Below, piece by piece: positions 45,017 to 54,820 of a stretch of 64,000 nt of DNA. Made by a program: the position numbers and the translations under genes. Below the pieces are notes generated by a model, which saw only the letters and a list, made by a program, of their open reading frames with translations, was not told the DNA's origin and made no database searches. How positions within the stretch are numbered: position 1 is the stretch's first letter; every line of letters starts with the position of its first letter. The stretch comes from Microbispora sp. ZYX-F-249 (lineage in GTDB: Bacteria > Actinomycetota > Actinomycetes > Streptosporangiales > Streptosporangiaceae), in contig NZ_JBDJAW010000009.1 of assembly GCF_039649665.1 (NCBI RefSeq), positions 156,020-220,019 on the forward strand, given 5' to 3'.

Positions 45017-45556
45017 CTAGGGGATGTCGTCGCGCTCGATGCGGTCGACGGCCTGTTCCAGCCACTCCAGTTGCGCGCGGTACTCGGCCGCGTTCAGTTC
45101 CAGGCACTCGTCCACGTGCCGCGGGGCGCCCGACGCGCGTTTGGCGTCGCGGGCCCGCTCGTAGCTGACGAACGCCTCGCGCAGCCGCTCGGTCCTGTCG
45201 CGCACGACCGCCTGCAGGTCGGCCTTGGACAGCCGGTCCAGGAACGTCAGCGCGACCTGGAACGGGTCGACGATCGGCATGATCTCCGACCAGTGCTCGC
45301 GCAGCCGCCGGTCGAACTCGGCCCTCCCCTCGGGCGTGATCGCGTAGACCGTCCGCCCTCGCCCGGAGGGCCGGCCGTCGCCGGCCACTTCGAGCAGGCC
45401 CTCCTCGGCCATCTTCCCGAGGGCGTGGTAGATCGAGCCGAAGGCCACGTTGGCCCAGTGCTGGGCGCCCCACAGTTCGAGCTTCTTGCGTACCTCGTAG
45501 CCGTGCAGCGGCCCGTCGAGCAGCACTCCCAGGATCAGCACCCGCGTCGATGACAT
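45017..45556 (-). CDS. PadR family transcriptional regulator
   Basis: A 179-residue PadR-type winged-helix protein. The N-terminal LILGVLLDGPLHGYEVRKKL and FGSIYHALGKMAEEGLLEVA, then GRTVYAITPEGRAEFDRRL, form the wHTH; the C-terminal helical part (about 90-179) dimerises. PadR proteins commonly repress adjacent ABC exporters and release on ligand binding. ATG 45556 lies 2 bp from a 22-bp near-palindrome that is the probable operator. Confidence 0.93.
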   Translation of the reverse strand: MSSTRVLILGVLLDGPLHGYEVRKKLELWGAQHWANVAFGSIYHALGKMAEEGLLEVAGDGRPSGRGRTVYAITPEGRAEFDRRLREHWSEIMPIVDPFQVALTFLDRLSKADLQAVVRDRTERLREAFVSYERARDAKRASGAPRHVDECLELNAAEYRAQLEWLEQAVDRIERDDIP

Positions 45557-45558
45557 AT

Positions 45559-45580
45559 TCAAAATTGTATACAAACTTGA
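45559..45580. promoter_or_regulatory. PadR operator
   Basis: 22-bp near-palindrome TCAA-n2-TTGTATACAA-n2-TTGA, AT-rich against a GC-rich background, in the 39-bp gap between PadR and the divergent 112-residue protein gene. Its position would block both promoters. Confidence 0.75.
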
Positions 45581-45595
45581 GTATCGTGGTCAACC

Positions 45596-45934
45596 GTGAA
45601 CGACAGACACGAGATCCGCAGAGACGACGACGGGGCCCTGCTGGGCTACGTCCGGCGCGACGGCGAGCAGTGGGAGCCGCTGACCGTGTTCGGCTACCCC
45701 CTCGGCGCGGCCGGGCCGTACGAGCGGGCGGAGGAGGAGGTGCGGCGCGCGGGGCTCGACGTGCTCAGCGGCCACTGGGAGTTCCTGGAGGACGGCGAGT
45801 GGTACCGCTGCGTGATCCTGGAGGCCGCCGACGGCGAGGTGCGGGTGCGCCCGGCCGACCACCGCTACCCGCACCACGTCTACGCCCTGCGCCTGGAACA
45901 CCCGGGCCCGCAGACCCTGCGCCCGCAGCGGTGA
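45596..45934 (+). CDS. Hypothetical protein, divergent from PadR
   Basis: A 112-residue soluble protein that I do not recognise. It is rich in acidic and aromatic residues (LGYVRRDGEQWEPLTVFGYP, SGHWEFLEDGEWYRCVILEA), with a strand-rich pattern. GTG 45596 has no SD; TATCGT (45582-45587) ends 8 nt before it, so a leaderless mRNA is possible. It shares its control region with the PadR operon. Confidence 0.72.
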   Translation: MNDRHEIRRDDDGALLGYVRRDGEQWEPLTVFGYPLGAAGPYERAEEEVRRAGLDVLSGHWEFLEDGEWYRCVILEAADGEVRVRPADHRYPHHVYALRLEHPGPQTLRPQR

Positions 45935-45979
45935 CGCCGGTGCCGGGGGAGATCGGCGGGACGCTCTAAGGTGAGGTCC

Positions 45980-46666
45980 ATGCGACCCACGGCTTTGATC
46001 ACCGGCGCCTCGCGGGGCGTGGGGGCGGCGATCGCCCGTGCCCTCGCCCCGACCCACGAACTTCTCCTGGGCGGGCGGGACGGCACCGCGCTCGACGCCA
46101 TGTGCGCCGAACTGCCGGCGGCCCGCCCCTGGGCGGTGGAGCTCACCGAGCTCACCCCGGCCGAGGTGGAGGGGATCGACCGGCTCGACCTGCTGGTCCA
46201 CAGTGCGGGCATCGCCAGGCTCGGCCACCTCGCCGACGTCCCGGCCGAGGTGTGGCGGCGGACGATGGAGGTCAACGTCATCGCGGTCGCCGAGCTGACC
46301 CGGCTGCTGCTGCCCGCGCTGCGCGCGGCCCGGGGGCACGTCGTGCTGATCAACTCCGGCGCCGGGCAGCGGGCCAACCCCAACTGGGGCGCCTACGCCG
46401 CCAGCAAGTTCGCCCTCCGCGCGTACGCCGACGTGCTGCGCGAGGAGGAGAACGCCCACGGCGTGCGCGTCACCACCGTCTTCCCCGGTCGGGTGGACAC
46501 GGACATGCAAAGGGACGTGCGCGCCCAGGAGCAGGGGCCGTACGAGCCGGGAAGGTATCTGGAGGCGGAGTCGGTGGCGCGGGCCGTGCTGGCCGCGGTG
46601 ACGGCCACGCCCGACGCCCACGTCACCGAGATCACCGTACGGCCGGCGGCGGGGCCGACCCGCTGA
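45980..46666 (+). CDS. SDR family oxidoreductase
   Basis: A 228-residue short-chain dehydrogenase: cofactor motif TGASRGVG, V-H-S-A-G (LLVHSAGIARLG) in place of N-N-A-G, catalytic Ser in INSGAGQRANP and Y-x3-K in YAASKFALRAYAD. A short form lacking the usual C-terminal extension. The substrate is unknown. ATG 45980 follows AAGGTGAGG. Confidence 0.92.
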   Translation: MRPTALITGASRGVGAAIARALAPTHELLLGGRDGTALDAMCAELPAARPWAVELTELTPAEVEGIDRLDLLVHSAGIARLGHLADVPAEVWRRTMEVNVIAVAELTRLLLPALRAARGHVVLINSGAGQRANPNWGAYAASKFALRAYADVLREEENAHGVRVTTVFPGRVDTDMQRDVRAQEQGPYEPGRYLEAESVARAVLAAVTATPDAHVTEITVRPAAGPTR

Positions 46667-46745
46667 CGGCCGCGCGAGGCGCGGGGACGCACGTTCGACA
46701 GCAGTGGCAGCACCGCCACGCCGCCCACCTGGAGGACCGGTGCAC

Positions 46746-48083
46746 GTGACTTACTGGTGCGAGATGGCGTGGCTGTCGCCGGGCGAGGTCGTCGAGAGCG
46801 TCGTCGTCGGCGTCGAGGGCCGCCGCATCGCGGAGATCAGGCCCGAGGCGCCGCCTCCCCCCGGAGCCGTACGGCTGGCCGGGCTGACCCTGCCCGGCCT
46901 GGCCAACTGTCATTCGCACGCCTTCCACCGCGCGCTGCGCGGTCACACCCAGGCCGGTCGCGGCAGCTTCTGGACCTGGCGCGAGCGGATGTACGCGGCC
47001 GCCGAGGCGCTCGACCCGGACCGCTACCTCGCCCTGGCCACCGCGACGTACGCCGAGATGGCGCTCGCGGGGATCACCACCGTGGCCGAATTCCACTACC
47101 TGCACCACGGCCCCGGGGGCCGGCCGTACGCGGACCCGAACGCGATGGGCCACGCGCTGGTCGAGGCGGCCAGGCGAGCCGGGCTGCGCATCACCCTGCT
47201 CGACACCTGTTATCTGACCGGGGGCATCGGCGAGGCGCTCACCGGCACCCAGCTGCGCTTCGGCGACGGGGACGCGGAACGCTGGGCGGCCAGGGCCGAC
47301 GAGCTCGCCCGGGTCCACGAGGGCGAGGAGGACGTCGAGATCGGCGCGGCCATCCACTCCGTGCGGGCGGTGCCGCCCGAGCAGATGCACGTCGTCGTCG
47401 ACTTCGCCCACCGGCACACCGGGCCGCTGCACGCGCACGTGTCGGAGCAGCGGGCCGAGAACGAGGCGTGCGTCGAGGTCTACTCGGCCACACCCGTCCA
47501 GGTGCTGCACGACCACGGCGTGCTGGGGCCGCGCTCGACCGCGGTGCACGCCACCCATCTGTCCGACGTGGACGTGGCGCTGCTCGGCGGATCCACCACC
47601 CATGTCTGCATGTGCCCCACCACGGAACGCGACCTCGCCGACGGAGTCGGCCCCGCCCGCCGGCTCCTGGAGGCCGGGGCGCCGGTCACGCTCGGCACCG
47701 ACAGCCAGGCGGTCATCGACCTGTTCGAGGAGGCGCGGGCGGTGGAGCTGGACGAGCGGCTGGTCACGGGCGAGCGCGGGCACTGGCCCGCCGCGCAGCT
47801 CCTGCACGCCGCGACCGCCGCCGGTCAGGCGTCGCTGGGCTTCCCCGACGCGGGGTGCCTGGTGCCCGGCGCCTGGGCCGACCTCGTCTCCGTACGGCTC
47901 GATTCGGTCCGTACGGCCGGCGCGACGAAGGCCTCGGCGGTGGAGTCGGTGGTGTTCGCCGCCACCGCCCCCGACGTGCACTCCGTGGTCGCCGGCGGGC
48001 GGCGGATCGTGGAGGACGGGCGGCACGTGCTCGGCGACGCCGGGGCGCTGCTGCGCGAGGCGCTCGCCCCGCTGCGCCGGTGA
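46746..48083 (+). CDS. hutF: Formimidoylglutamate deiminase
   Basis: Converts N-formimidoyl-L-glutamate to N-formyl-L-glutamate in the five-step histidine degradation route. The 445-residue amidohydrolase has the family start TYWCEMAWL, the metal motif ANCHSHAFHRALRG, FHYLHH, HVSEQ, CMCPTTERDLADG and the metal Asp in LGTDSQAVID. GTG 46746 is chosen because GGAGG (46731-46735) is 10 nt upstream; GTG 46740 is too close to it. hutI follows 38 bp later; hutH and hutU are not in the window. Confidence 0.95.
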   Translation: MTYWCEMAWLSPGEVVESVVVGVEGRRIAEIRPEAPPPPGAVRLAGLTLPGLANCHSHAFHRALRGHTQAGRGSFWTWRERMYAAAEALDPDRYLALATATYAEMALAGITTVAEFHYLHHGPGGRPYADPNAMGHALVEAARRAGLRITLLDTCYLTGGIGEALTGTQLRFGDGDAERWAARADELARVHEGEEDVEIGAAIHSVRAVPPEQMHVVVDFAHRHTGPLHAHVSEQRAENEACVEVYSATPVQVLHDHGVLGPRSTAVHATHLSDVDVALLGGSTTHVCMCPTTERDLADGVGPARRLLEAGAPVTLGTDSQAVIDLFEEARAVELDERLVTGERGHWPAAQLLHAATAAGQASLGFPDAGCLVPGAWADLVSVRLDSVRTAGATKASAVESVVFAATAPDVHSVVAGGRRIVEDGRHVLGDAGALLREALAPLRR

Positions 48084-48121
48084 GGTTTGCGCCGTTCGCG
48101 GGGTGGCGAGGATGAGGAGAC

Positions 48122-49285
48122 GTGGGGCCGAGCGGCATGACATCAGTCGTTTTCACGGACATCGGGCTGCTGTACACGGCGGACCCCGAGCGTGAGGAGA
48201 TCGAGGACGCCGCGCTGGTCGCGGAGAACGGCGTGGTCCGGTGGATCGGCCGCTCCGCCGACGCCCCGCCCGCCGACGAGCGGGTCGACGTGGCGGGACG
48301 GGCCGTCGTCCCGGGCTTCGTGGACAGCCACGCGCACCTGGTCTTCGCCGGCGACCGCACCGCGGAGTTCGCCGCGCGGATGGCCGGCCGGCCCTACACG
48401 GCGGGCGGCATCCGCTCGACCGTCGCCGCGACCAGGGAGGCCACCGTCCCGGCGCTCGTGGAGACGACCGCTCTGCTGGTCGCGGAGATGACCATGCAGG
48501 GCACGACGACGTTCGAGATCAAGAGCGGATACGGCCTCACGGTCGAGCACGAGCGCCGCAGCCTGGAGATCGCCCGCCAGTTCACCGAGGAGACGACGTT
48601 CCTCGGGGCGCACGTCGTCCCGCCGGGGACGACCGCCGACGACTACGTCCGGCTCGTGACCGGCCCGATGCTGGAGGCGTGCGCGCCGTACGCCAAGTGG
48701 GTCGACGTGTTCTGCGAGCGCGGGGCGTTCGGCGAGGAGCACAGCAGGGAGGTGCTCGAGGCGGGACGCAAGGCCGGGCTGCGGATCAGGGTGCACGCCA
48801 ACCAGCTGGGCGAGGGCCCCGGGGTGCGGCTGGCCTGCGAGATGGGGGCGGCCTCCGCCGACCACTGCACGCATCTCACGGACGCCGACGTGGACGCGCT
48901 CGCCTCCAGCGGGGTGGTCGCCACCCTGCTGCCGGGCGCGGAGTTCTCCACCAGGTCGCCGTACCCGGACGCGCGGCGCCTGCTCGACGCGGGCGTCACC
49001 GTGGCGCTGGCGACCGACTGCAATCCGGGCTCCTCCTTCACCACCTCGATGCCGTTCTGCGTCGCCCTGGCCGTACGCGAGATGGGGATGACGCCGCTGG
49101 AGGCCGTGCGGGCGGCGACCCGCGGCGGCGCGCGGGCGCTGCGGCGCACCGACGTGGGCACCCTGTGCGCAGGCTCCCGCGCGGACCTCGTCATCCTGGA
49201 GGCCCCGTCGTACGTCCACCTGGCGTACCGGCCGGGGGTGCCGCTGACGGCGCAGGTCTGGCGGATGGGACGCCGCCTCGTTTGA
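48122..49285 (+). CDS. hutI: Imidazolonepropionase
   Basis: Hydrolyses imidazolone propionate to formiminoglutamate, the substrate of HutF. The 387-residue product has [15 protein letters not shown] (metal H-x-H), [42 protein letters not shown] (metal Asp) and the amidohydrolase ending [18 protein letters not shown]. Start GTG 48122 lies just after a GAGGATGAGGAG purine run; ATG 48137 has no SD and is the alternative. It is co-transcribed with hutF. Confidence 0.95.
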   Translation: MGPSGMTSVVFTDIGLLYTADPEREEIEDAALVAENGVVRWIGRSADAPPADERVDVAGRAVVPGFVDSHAHLVFAGDRTAEFAARMAGRPYTAGGIRSTVAATREATVPALVETTALLVAEMTMQGTTTFEIKSGYGLTVEHERRSLEIARQFTEETTFLGAHVVPPGTTADDYVRLVTGPMLEACAPYAKWVDVFCERGAFGEEHSREVLEAGRKAGLRIRVHANQLGEGPGVRLACEMGAASADHCTHLTDADVDALASSGVVATLLPGAEFSTRSPYPDARRLLDAGVTVALATDCNPGSSFTTSMPFCVALAVREMGMTPLEAVRAATRGGARALRRTDVGTLCAGSRADLVILEAPSYVHLAYRPGVPLTAQVWRMGRRLV

Positions 49286-49509
49286 GCCCGCCGGACCTGG
49301 GTAATCGCCTTTTCTCCCGGCCCCGCATCCTCCTTGGGGAGGAGAACGAAACCATTCCCGGGTCGTATTCGTTTGGGGAATCTTTGCCTTGGACCGGCCG
49401 TTTACCGGGGCAGGAGCAGGAAACCGGGGGCCGTGCCGAGCGGGGCGGACACGCCCGGTTCGCCGGCTCACATATTGCATATCGCGGCGGCGGAACGAGG
49501 TGCCATCGG

Positions 49510-50442
49510 ATGGCGACGGGGAATCGGACGCAGGAACAGCACGTCTCTGACCGGGATCTGCTGGGGACGTATCTGGCCGAGATCGGCCGCGTTCCATTGC
49601 TGACCGCGGAGCAGGAGGTCGAGCTGGCCAAGCGCATCGAGGCGGGGCTGTTCGCCGAGCAGTTGCTCGACAGCGGACGGCGCGAGCCGAAGATCGCGGA
49701 CGCGACCGACGAGGAACTGGAGCGCATCGCCATTTCGGGGCGGCGGGCGAAGGACGAGTTCATCCAGGCCAACCTGCGCCTGGTGGTGGCGGTCGCGCGG
49801 AAGTACTCCGGCCGGGGGATGCCGCTCATCGACCTGGTGCAGGAGGGGAACCTCGGGCTGGTCCGGGCGGTGGAGAAGTTCGACTACCGCAGGGGGTACA
49901 AGTTCTCGACCTACGCCACCTGGTGGATCCGGCAGTCGGTGGGCCGCTCGATCCACGAGCAGGCGCGGCCGGTGCGCCTGCCCACCCACGCGGGTGAGCA
50001 GATGACGCGGCTCATGCGGGTGCGCAGGGACATGCTGGCGGAGTTCGACGCCGAGCCGACCGACGCCGACCTCGCCGAGGTGCTCGACCTGCCGATCGAG
50101 CGGGTGCAGGAGCTGCGCCGCTGGGCCTCCGACCCGGTCTCCCTCCAGCTCGGCGTGGGCGACGAGGACGAGACCGAGCTCGGCGACATGATCGCCGACG
50201 AGACCTGGGCGGATCCCGAGCAGCAGGCCATGGCGACCCTGGAGAAGGAGCGCCTGGAGCAGTGGCTGACCGGCCTGGAGGGCCAGATGCGCGAGATGCT
50301 GCGCTGGCGGTACGGCCTGGTGGACGGCCGCGAGCACACCCTCACCGAGGTGGGGGAGCGCTACGGGATCGGCCGCGACCGCGCCCGGCGCATCGAGCGC
50401 GACGCGCTGGTGCGGCTGCGCAAGATGGCCAGCGCCGCGTAA
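49510..50442 (+). CDS. RNA polymerase sigma factor, SigA/HrdB-like group 2
   Basis: A 310-residue sigma-70 factor without the long region 1.1 of primary sigmas. Region 1.2 is LGTYLAEIGRVPLLTAEQEV; region 2 has NLRLVVAVARKYSGRGMPLI and FSTYATWWIRQSVGRSI (region 2.4, close to primary sigmas). Region 3 follows RPVRLPTHAGEQMTRL, and region 4 has the HTH HTLTEVGERYGIGRDRARRI. It should recognise promoters like those of the main sigma. The 224-bp upstream gap has two small inverted repeats (for example 49328-49343) and a comparatively AT-rich stretch near 49353-49382. A strong terminator follows. Confidence 0.94.
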   Translation: MATGNRTQEQHVSDRDLLGTYLAEIGRVPLLTAEQEVELAKRIEAGLFAEQLLDSGRREPKIADATDEELERIAISGRRAKDEFIQANLRLVVAVARKYSGRGMPLIDLVQEGNLGLVRAVEKFDYRRGYKFSTYATWWIRQSVGRSIHEQARPVRLPTHAGEQMTRLMRVRRDMLAEFDAEPTDADLAEVLDLPIERVQELRRWASDPVSLQLGVGDEDETELGDMIADETWADPEQQAMATLEKERLEQWLTGLEGQMREMLRWRYGLVDGREHTLTEVGERYGIGRDRARRIERDALVRLRKMASAA

Positions 50443-50483
50443 TCCGCGGCCCCGGCGGGGGCCGGAGACTCCGGCCGTGACGA

Positions 50484-50509
50484 CGCGCACCCCTTGGGGT
50501 GCGCGTTTT
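50484..50509 (+). terminator. Rho-independent terminator after the sigma gene
   Basis: Perfect 10-bp inverted repeat CGCGCACCCC/GGGGTGCGCG with a TT centre (50484-50505), followed by TTTT. The clearest intrinsic terminator in the window. Confidence 0.88.
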
Positions 50510-50558
50510 GTCGTTCCGAGCACGTCCGAAACCCGCCCGAAACACGTCGGCGGCGAGT

Positions 50559-50596
50559 TTCACACATGTGAAACACGCATGGTCGTGGGCTGAAAC
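50559..50596 (+). promoter_or_regulatory. GlnR-type operator upstream of amt
   Basis: TTCAC-n6-GAAAC-n6-GGTCG-n6-GAAAC, matching the known GlnR layout (gTnAC-n6-GaAAC, twice) with exact 6-bp spacers; both GAAAC elements are perfect, one GTnAC has one mismatch and the other is poor. More GAAAC elements lie at 50528-50532 and 50539-50543. It precedes the amt-glnK-glnD operon, a classical GlnR target in streptomycetes. Confidence 0.75.
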
Positions 50597-50714
50597 GGCG
50601 GAAGAACACGCTGTCGCCAACGTCAGTGCGCCGGCCGGCCAATGGTGACCCCGGGCGAAGCCACTGAGGGAGTGATAACCGGCCACACGCCAAATTGTAA
50701 GGAGGGCCGCGTCG

Positions 50715-52366
<1,652 letters not shown>

Positions 52367-52370
52367 CCGG

Positions 52371-54704
52371 ATGATGAGAGGGGAGGCGCGCTCGTTCGCC
52401 GCGGTCCGCAAGGACCGGGCCGCGGACATCGACAGATGGCTCACCGATCTGTTCCGCACGGCGGCCATGCGGCCGTACGCGCGGGAGGGGGGATCGGGAG
52501 GGAAGGGCGGCCTCCCCGAGGAGCGCGGCCCCGCCGCTCCCCTCGGGGCCGGCTCCGCCGCCGGGCCCAACGGGATCAGCGGGATCGCCCTGGTCGCGGT
52601 CGGCAGCCTGGGCCGGGGCGAGCTCGCCCCGGGCAGCGACCTCGACCTGGTCCTGCTCCACGACGGCCGCGACGACGTGGCGAGGATCGCCGACCGCATC
52701 TGGTACCCCATCTGGGACTCCGGAGTCGGCCTCGACCACTCGGTCCGCACCGTGGACGAGGCGGTGAAGGTCGCCAGGGAGGACCTCAAGGCCGTGCTCG
52801 GCCTGATCCAGGCCCGTCACGTGGTGGGGGACCCCGAGCTGACCAGGGCCGCGCGGGAGGCCGTGCTCGCCGAGTGGCGCGCGGACTCCCGGCGCAGGCT
52901 GGCCGAGCTGCGCGCCTCGGCCGACAAGCGCGCCGAATCGGGCGGCGAGCTCGCGTTCCTGCTCGAACCCGACCTCAAGGACGCCAGGGGCGGACTGCGC
53001 GACGTGCAGGCGATGCAGGCCGTGGCCGCCGCCTGGGTCGCCTCGGCCCCCGGCCCCCGGGTGCGCGAGGCGTACGAACTGCTGCTGGACATCCGGCACG
53101 GGCTGCACCTCGTCACCGCGCGCGGCACCGACCGCCTGGTGCTCCAGGAGCAGGACGCGGTCGCCGGCACGCTGGGCCTGCTGGACGCCGAGGCGCTGAT
53201 GCGGCGTCTGGCCGAGGCGGGCCGGACCGTCTCCCACGCGTTCGACGCCACCTGGCGCACGGTCGACCGGCTGCTCACCGGTCCCGCGCCCCGGGGGCGC
53301 AGGCCCCTCGCCGACGGCGTCGTGGAGCACGGCGGTGAGGTCGTGCTGGCCCGCGGGGCCAACCCGCGCACCGACCCCACGCTCGTTCTCCGCGCGGCCG
53401 CGGCCGCCGCGGAGGCCGGGCTGCCGCTCGCGCCCGCGACGGTCTCCACGCTGGCCGCGCAGTCTCCGCCGCTGCCCGTGCCGTGGCCCCCGGAGGCCCG
53501 CGGCGCGCTGGTCGCGCTGCTCGGCGCGGGGCGCGCCGCCGTACCGGTCTGGGAGGAGCTCGACCAGGCGGGGGTGCTCGTGAAGCTCATCCCCGACTGG
53601 GAGCGCGTACGTCACCGCCCCCAGCGCAACCCGGTCCACCGCTACACCGTCGACCGGCACCTCATCGAGACCGCGGCCGGCGCGGCCGCCTTCACCCGTG
53701 AGGTGTCGCGGCCCGATCTGCTGCTCATCTCGGCGCTCCTGCACGACATCGGCAAGGGCTGGCCGGGCGACCACTCCACCACGGGCGAGATCGTCGCCAG
53801 GGACATCGGCACCAGGATGGGCCTGCCCCAGGCGGACGTGGACGTCCTCGCGACCGTGGTGCGGCACCACCTGCTGCTGCCGGAGACCGCCACCCGGCGG
53901 GACCTGGACGACCCGGTGACGATCTCCCGGGTCGCGGAGGCCGTCGGGTCGAGGCAGGTGCTCGAACTGCTGTCCGCGCTGGCGGTGGCCGACGGCAACG
54001 CCACCGGCCCGGCCGCGTGGAACTCCTGGAAGGCGTCCCTGGTCTCCGACCTGGTCCGGCGGGTGCGGTCCGTGCTGTCCGGCACGCCGCCCGCGCCCGC
54101 GCCGGCGCTTTCCCCCGAGCAGGCGGCGCTCGCCCGGCACGGCGGCGGCGCGGTGCGGGTCAACGGCAGCGCGGTCACCGTGGTCGCGCCCGACCGGCCG
54201 GGCCTGCTGTGGCGGGCGGCCGGAGTGCTCGCGGCGCACCGTATGGCGGTCCGCTCCGCCTCCGCCGCGTCCGCGGGGTCGACGGCGGTCATCGAGTTCG
54301 TCGTGGCGCCCGAGTACGGCACGCCGCCGGACCCCGCGACGCTGGAGGCCGACCTGCGCCTCGTCCTGGCCGGACGGCTCGACATCGAGCAGCGCCTGGC
54401 CCGGCGGGCGAGGTCGATGCGTCCCTCCCGGGTGCCGGTGGCGCCGCCCCGCGTCACCCTGCTCGACGACGCGTCCAACACCGCGAGCGTGGTGGAGGTG
54501 CGGGCGCACGACCGGCCCGGCCTGCTGTGGCGGATCGGCCGCGCGTTCGGCGAGTGCGGGCTTGACGTACGAGCCGCGCGTGTGGAGACTCTGGGCGCAG
54601 AAGCGGTGGATGTCTTCTATGTGGCGGATCGAACAGGCCGTCCCATCCTCGATGAGCAGCAGCGTATGCAGGTGCGGGAGCACGTGCTCGCCGCCCTCAG
54701 GTGA
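52371..54704 (+). CDS. glnD: [Protein-PII] nucleotidyltransferase GlnD
   Basis: A 777-residue bifunctional PII-modifying enzyme. The nucleotidyltransferase motif is VGSLGRGELAPGSDLDLVLL (G-S-x2-R, D-x-D), then GlnD-specific LEPDLKDARGGLRD. The HD domain follows at NPVHRYTVDRHLIE and LLHDIGKGWPGDHS, and two C-terminal ACT domains (TVVAPDRPGLLWR and VRAHDRPGLLWRIG) sense glutamine. There are two ATGs, 52371 and 52374. A low-complexity Gly/Pro insert lies at about 36-62, before the transferase motif. Confidence 0.96.
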   Translation: MMRGEARSFAAVRKDRAADIDRWLTDLFRTAAMRPYAREGGSGGKGGLPEERGPAAPLGAGSAAGPNGISGIALVAVGSLGRGELAPGSDLDLVLLHDGRDDVARIADRIWYPIWDSGVGLDHSVRTVDEAVKVAREDLKAVLGLIQARHVVGDPELTRAAREAVLAEWRADSRRRLAELRASADKRAESGGELAFLLEPDLKDARGGLRDVQAMQAVAAAWVASAPGPRVREAYELLLDIRHGLHLVTARGTDRLVLQEQDAVAGTLGLLDAEALMRRLAEAGRTVSHAFDATWRTVDRLLTGPAPRGRRPLADGVVEHGGEVVLARGANPRTDPTLVLRAAAAAAEAGLPLAPATVSTLAAQSPPLPVPWPPEARGALVALLGAGRAAVPVWEELDQAGVLVKLIPDWERVRHRPQRNPVHRYTVDRHLIETAAGAAAFTREVSRPDLLLISALLHDIGKGWPGDHSTTGEIVARDIGTRMGLPQADVDVLATVVRHHLLLPETATRRDLDDPVTISRVAEAVGSRQVLELLSALAVADGNATGPAAWNSWKASLVSDLVRRVRSVLSGTPPAPAPALSPEQAALARHGGGAVRVNGSAVTVVAPDRPGLLWRAAGVLAAHRMAVRSASAASAGSTAVIEFVVAPEYGTPPDPATLEADLRLVLAGRLDIEQRLARRARSMRPSRVPVAPPRVTLLDDASNTASVVEVRAHDRPGLLWRIGRAFGECGLDVRAARVETLGAEAVDVFYVADRTGRPILDEQQRMQVREHVLAALR

Positions 54705-54779
54705 GCTGGGTCACGATCCTCACCTCTTGGTAACAATTGGGGTGTTGCGGTAGGGGTAGGGCCGTTCACCATCGTGACC

Positions 54780-54807
54780 TTGTGGTCGAATTGTCCCCGC
54801 TTATATA
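54780..54807 (+). promoter_or_regulatory. Predicted promoter of conservon 1
   Basis: -35 TTGTGG (54780-54785), 16-nt spacer, -10 TATATA (54802-54807), unusually AT-rich for this genome. Transcription would start near 54814, leaving a 5' leader of about 7 to 60 nt depending on the cvnA start used. Confidence 0.5.
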
Positions 54808-54820
54808 GCTGTGTCACTTC

